Shown piece by piece: positions 4,763 to 5,934 of a stretch of 5,934 nt of DNA. The notes under the pieces were generated by a model that searched no databases, had not been told where the DNA came from, and saw nothing but the letters and a program-made list of their open reading frames with translations. Each line of letters starts with the position of its first letter. The stretch's first letter is position 1. Both the position numbers and the translations under genes were made by a program. The stretch is from positions 1 through 5,934 of the forward strand of contig WFWI01000003.1 in the NCBI GenBank assembly GCA_015491205.1, written 5' to 3'. This DNA is from Candidatus Microgenomates bacterium (lineage in GTDB: Bacteria; Patescibacteriota; Microgenomatia; UBA1406; GWC2-37-13).

Positions 4763-5647
4763 TTATAACAAGCTCTCCAGCGGCTGACCAATTTTAACCA
4801 ACCCTTGATCTGTTATTTCCATAAGCCTCACTCGGCTATCATGACCACAAAGCCGACAGCCATCAATCCTAAAAAGCCTTATTAACTCTCCAATTGGCTT
4901 TTTATAGATTCTTTGCTGATAAGCTGTTAAAATTGGAATTTTTGACAAAACGATTGAACAGTCAACAATGTGGGAAATTGCATAGCCTCCAGCTGCCTCA
5001 GCAGACATCTCCTCATGCCCTGAGCGTTTTTGGGAAATAAAAATGGCTGTCTGGTGCCATTTTTTCATGAAGTTAAAAAAACGCCTGACAACAGCCCGCG
5101 CCATCATTTCCTTTTCCTCATAAAAGCCGGTTATAGAGTCAACAACTATGCGGGAGATTTTATACTCCTTTATTGCATAAGCTAATGTGTTGAAAAAGCT
5201 TGTCAAGTCCTCCCTTAGAACATAATGGCTGGCAACATCGATAAAGAAAATTTTTTCTTCAACTACCGAAGGATCTATTCCCATTGCTTTTGCCCTTTGT
5301 TTTAAAGAATTTGCAACAAAAGCAGCTGGGGATTCAACTGTAACAAACCCAACAGCTTTATCCTCGCTTGCTTGCTGAACTGCAAACTGCTCTGCCATAA
5401 GGCTTTTCCCTGTATCAGAAACACCAGTTATGTTAATCACCGAATAAGAAGGATAGCCTCCCAAAATCTTTTTTACAGGTTTTCCTGTTTCCTCATCTAT
5501 CTCTGAAAAGAAAAAAAGGTTATCCAAGCCTTCAACTCCAGTTTTCACACCATAAAGCTTAGGAGCTTTAGAGGAGCCTTCCTTTAAAGAAAACACTCCT
5601 TCTTTTACAACTCTCCCTTTTTGCTCAAATGGCTTGTTATCTTGCAT
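4763..5647 (-). CDS. single-domain KaiC-like RecA-superfamily ATPase
   Basis: This 294-residue protein has one KaiC/RecA-type ATPase domain. KTGVEGLDNLF (35-45) is the typical KaiC entry. Walker A is GVSDTGKS (75-82). A glutamate after the second strand (VTVESP, Glu105) stands where KaiC has its catalytic acid. Walker B is RIVVDS (166-171, Asp170). ISQKRSG (204-210) and the segment to HIVDCSIVL (226-234) fit the later strands. Canonical cyanobacterial KaiC has two such domains and works with KaiA/KaiB, which are absent here, so a clock role is not implied. The C-terminal part has CRLCGH (264-269), possibly a small metal site. The family (thermophile/archaeal AF_0795-like) is thought to take part in signalling. 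Together with the downstream HTH gene it forms a two-gene operon. A TATAAT on the minus strand ends 10 nt before the ATG, predicting a leader of about 4 nt and supporting this start. Confidence 0.87.
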   Translation of the reverse strand: MQDNKPFEQKGRVVKEGVFSLKEGSSKAPKLYGVKTGVEGLDNLFFFSEIDEETGKPVKKILGGYPSYSVINITGVSDTGKSLMAEQFAVQQASEDKAVGFVTVESPAAFVANSLKQRAKAMGIDPSVVEEKIFFIDVASHYVLREDLTSFFNTLAYAIKEYKISRIVVDSITGFYEEKEMMARAVVRRFFNFMKKWHQTAIFISQKRSGHEEMSAEAAGGYAISHIVDCSIVLSKIPILTAYQQRIYKKPIGELIRLFRIDGCRLCGHDSRVRLMEITDQGLVKIGQPLESLL

Positions 5648-5657
5648 AGTTTTAAAT

Positions 5658-5663
5658 ATTATA
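5658..5663 (-). promoter_or_regulatory. -10 box of the KaiC-HTH operon
   Basis: TATAAT on the minus strand is separated from the ATG at 5647 by 10 nt, so the predicted mRNA leader is about 4 nt. The expected -35 position (5681-5686 at 17-bp spacing) has no good hexamer and falls on the -10 box of the opposing tRNA-Ser promoter. Confidence 0.6.
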
Positions 5664-5675
5664 ACCCAAACTCTA

Positions 5676-5684
5676 TGCTATAAT
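5676..5684 (+). promoter_or_regulatory. extended -10 promoter of tRNA-Ser
   Basis: TGCTATAAT is an extended -10 box identical to that before tRNA-Cys. A start near 5691 would leave a ~46-nt leader before tRNA-Ser, longer than for the other two tRNAs here and filled by a T-rich repeat. Confidence 0.6.
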
Positions 5685-5710
5685 TTAACCAAAGCAAATT
5701 TTCACTTTTT

Positions 5711-5732
5711 CGCTTTTAGCTTTTCGCTTTTA
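5711..5732. repeat. 14-bp period CGCTTTTA repeat in the tRNA-Ser leader
   Basis: CGCTTTTA occurs at 5711-5718 and 5725-5732, with a related ctttttcg before and gctttt between. The T-rich tract lies in the predicted 5' leader of tRNA-Ser and would be removed by RNase P. It is too short and degenerate to indicate function. Confidence 0.5.
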
Positions 5733-5736
5733 TTTT

Positions 5737-5827
5737 GGAGAGGTGCCGGAGTGGACGAACGGGGCGGTCTCGAAAACCGCTGTTCGCCTAAAACGGCGAA
5801 CCGGGGGTTCGAATCCCCCCCTCTCCG
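5737..5827 (+). tRNA. tRNA-Ser (CGA)
   Basis: This is a class II tRNA decoding UCG. Acceptor stem GGAGAGG (5737-5743) pairs perfectly with CCTCTCC (5820-5826), with discriminator G at 5827 as usual for serine. The anticodon stem GCGGT/ACCGC (5764-5768, 5776-5780) holds loop CTCGAAA with anticodon CGA at 5771-5773. The long variable arm has a 6-bp stem TTCGCC/GGCGAA. The T arm GGGGG-TTCGAAT-CCCCC spans 5803-5819. CCA is not encoded. Confidence 0.97.
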
Positions 5828-5835
5828 CAACAGCC

Positions 5836-5895
5836 AAAATTTCTAATTAACCTAATTTCTAATTCCTAAACAAATCCCAATGACCAATAATCAAA
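5836..5895. repeat. degenerate TTCTAATT / CCAAT repeat after tRNA-Ser
   Basis: Units such as tttctaatt, cctaatttc and cctaaac lead into CCAATGACCAAT (5877-5888), an exact copy of 3135-3146. The remaining bases to 5934 are A-rich with no gene start: the ATG at 5922 is followed after one codon by TAG. Confidence 0.6.
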
Positions 5896-5934
5896 ATAAA
5901 GAGAAAAAGAAAACTTATATATATGACTTAGAAG

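Noticed and set aside
5634..5846. Plus-strand 70-codon open frame running through tRNA-Ser
   Set aside because: It spans the divergent promoter region and the full tRNA gene, so it cannot be a real protein gene.

Overview
The window looks like part of the chromosome of a small-genome, AT-rich bacterium. Clear sigma70-type -10 boxes (TATAAT or one mismatch) sit in front of most transcription units, and the Lon homologue is of the bacterial LonA type. The tRNAs have bacterial form, and I see no archaeal promoter elements. No gene has a convincing Shine-Dalgarno site. In three genes the -10 box lies only 8-11 nt before the ATG, which predicts leaderless or near-leaderless mRNAs. Almost every intergenic gap holds short degenerate repeats of a kind I associate with Candidate Phyla Radiation (Patescibacteria) genomes such as Microgenomates. 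That assignment is inference, not proof. TGA ends two genes at the expected family C-terminus, so the code is not the UGA=Gly code of Gracilibacteria/SR1.

Layout. (1) 63-1649, plus strand: a Lon-derived AAA+ ATPase that stops where the protease domain would begin, then a YkuK-type RNase H-like protein (DUF458) with its own promoter. (2) 1710-3689, minus strand: the RNA ligase RtcB and its activator archease, in the order archease then rtcB. (3) 3721-4185, plus strand: tRNA-Leu(CAG), a structured non-coding segment with two hairpins, a repeat-filled gap, and tRNA-Cys(GCA). (4) 4377-5647, minus strand: a single-domain KaiC-like ATPase followed by a small helix-turn-helix partner. This pair resembles the recurring AF_0795-type KaiC / 'near-KaiC' pair. 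(5) 5737-5827, plus strand: tRNA-Ser(CGA), then more repeats to the end.

How it fits together. The best-defined functional unit is archease-RtcB, which joins RNA ends carrying 2',3'-cyclic phosphate and 5'-OH, as in tRNA splicing or repair of cleaved tRNAs. Its promoter is divergent from, and shares -10 bases with, the tRNA-Leu promoter. The KaiC pair likely acts as an ATP-driven sensor with a DNA-binding partner, and its targets are unknown. The Lon-like ATPase keeps its nucleotide-binding motifs but has no protease domain and has lost the aromatic residue of pore loop 1, so it is unlikely to be a conventional Lon.

Nothing here amounts to a proven new system. The most worthwhile leads are the hairpin pair behind tRNA-Leu, the divergent promoters with overlapping elements, the protease-less Lon, and the dispersed repeat families.
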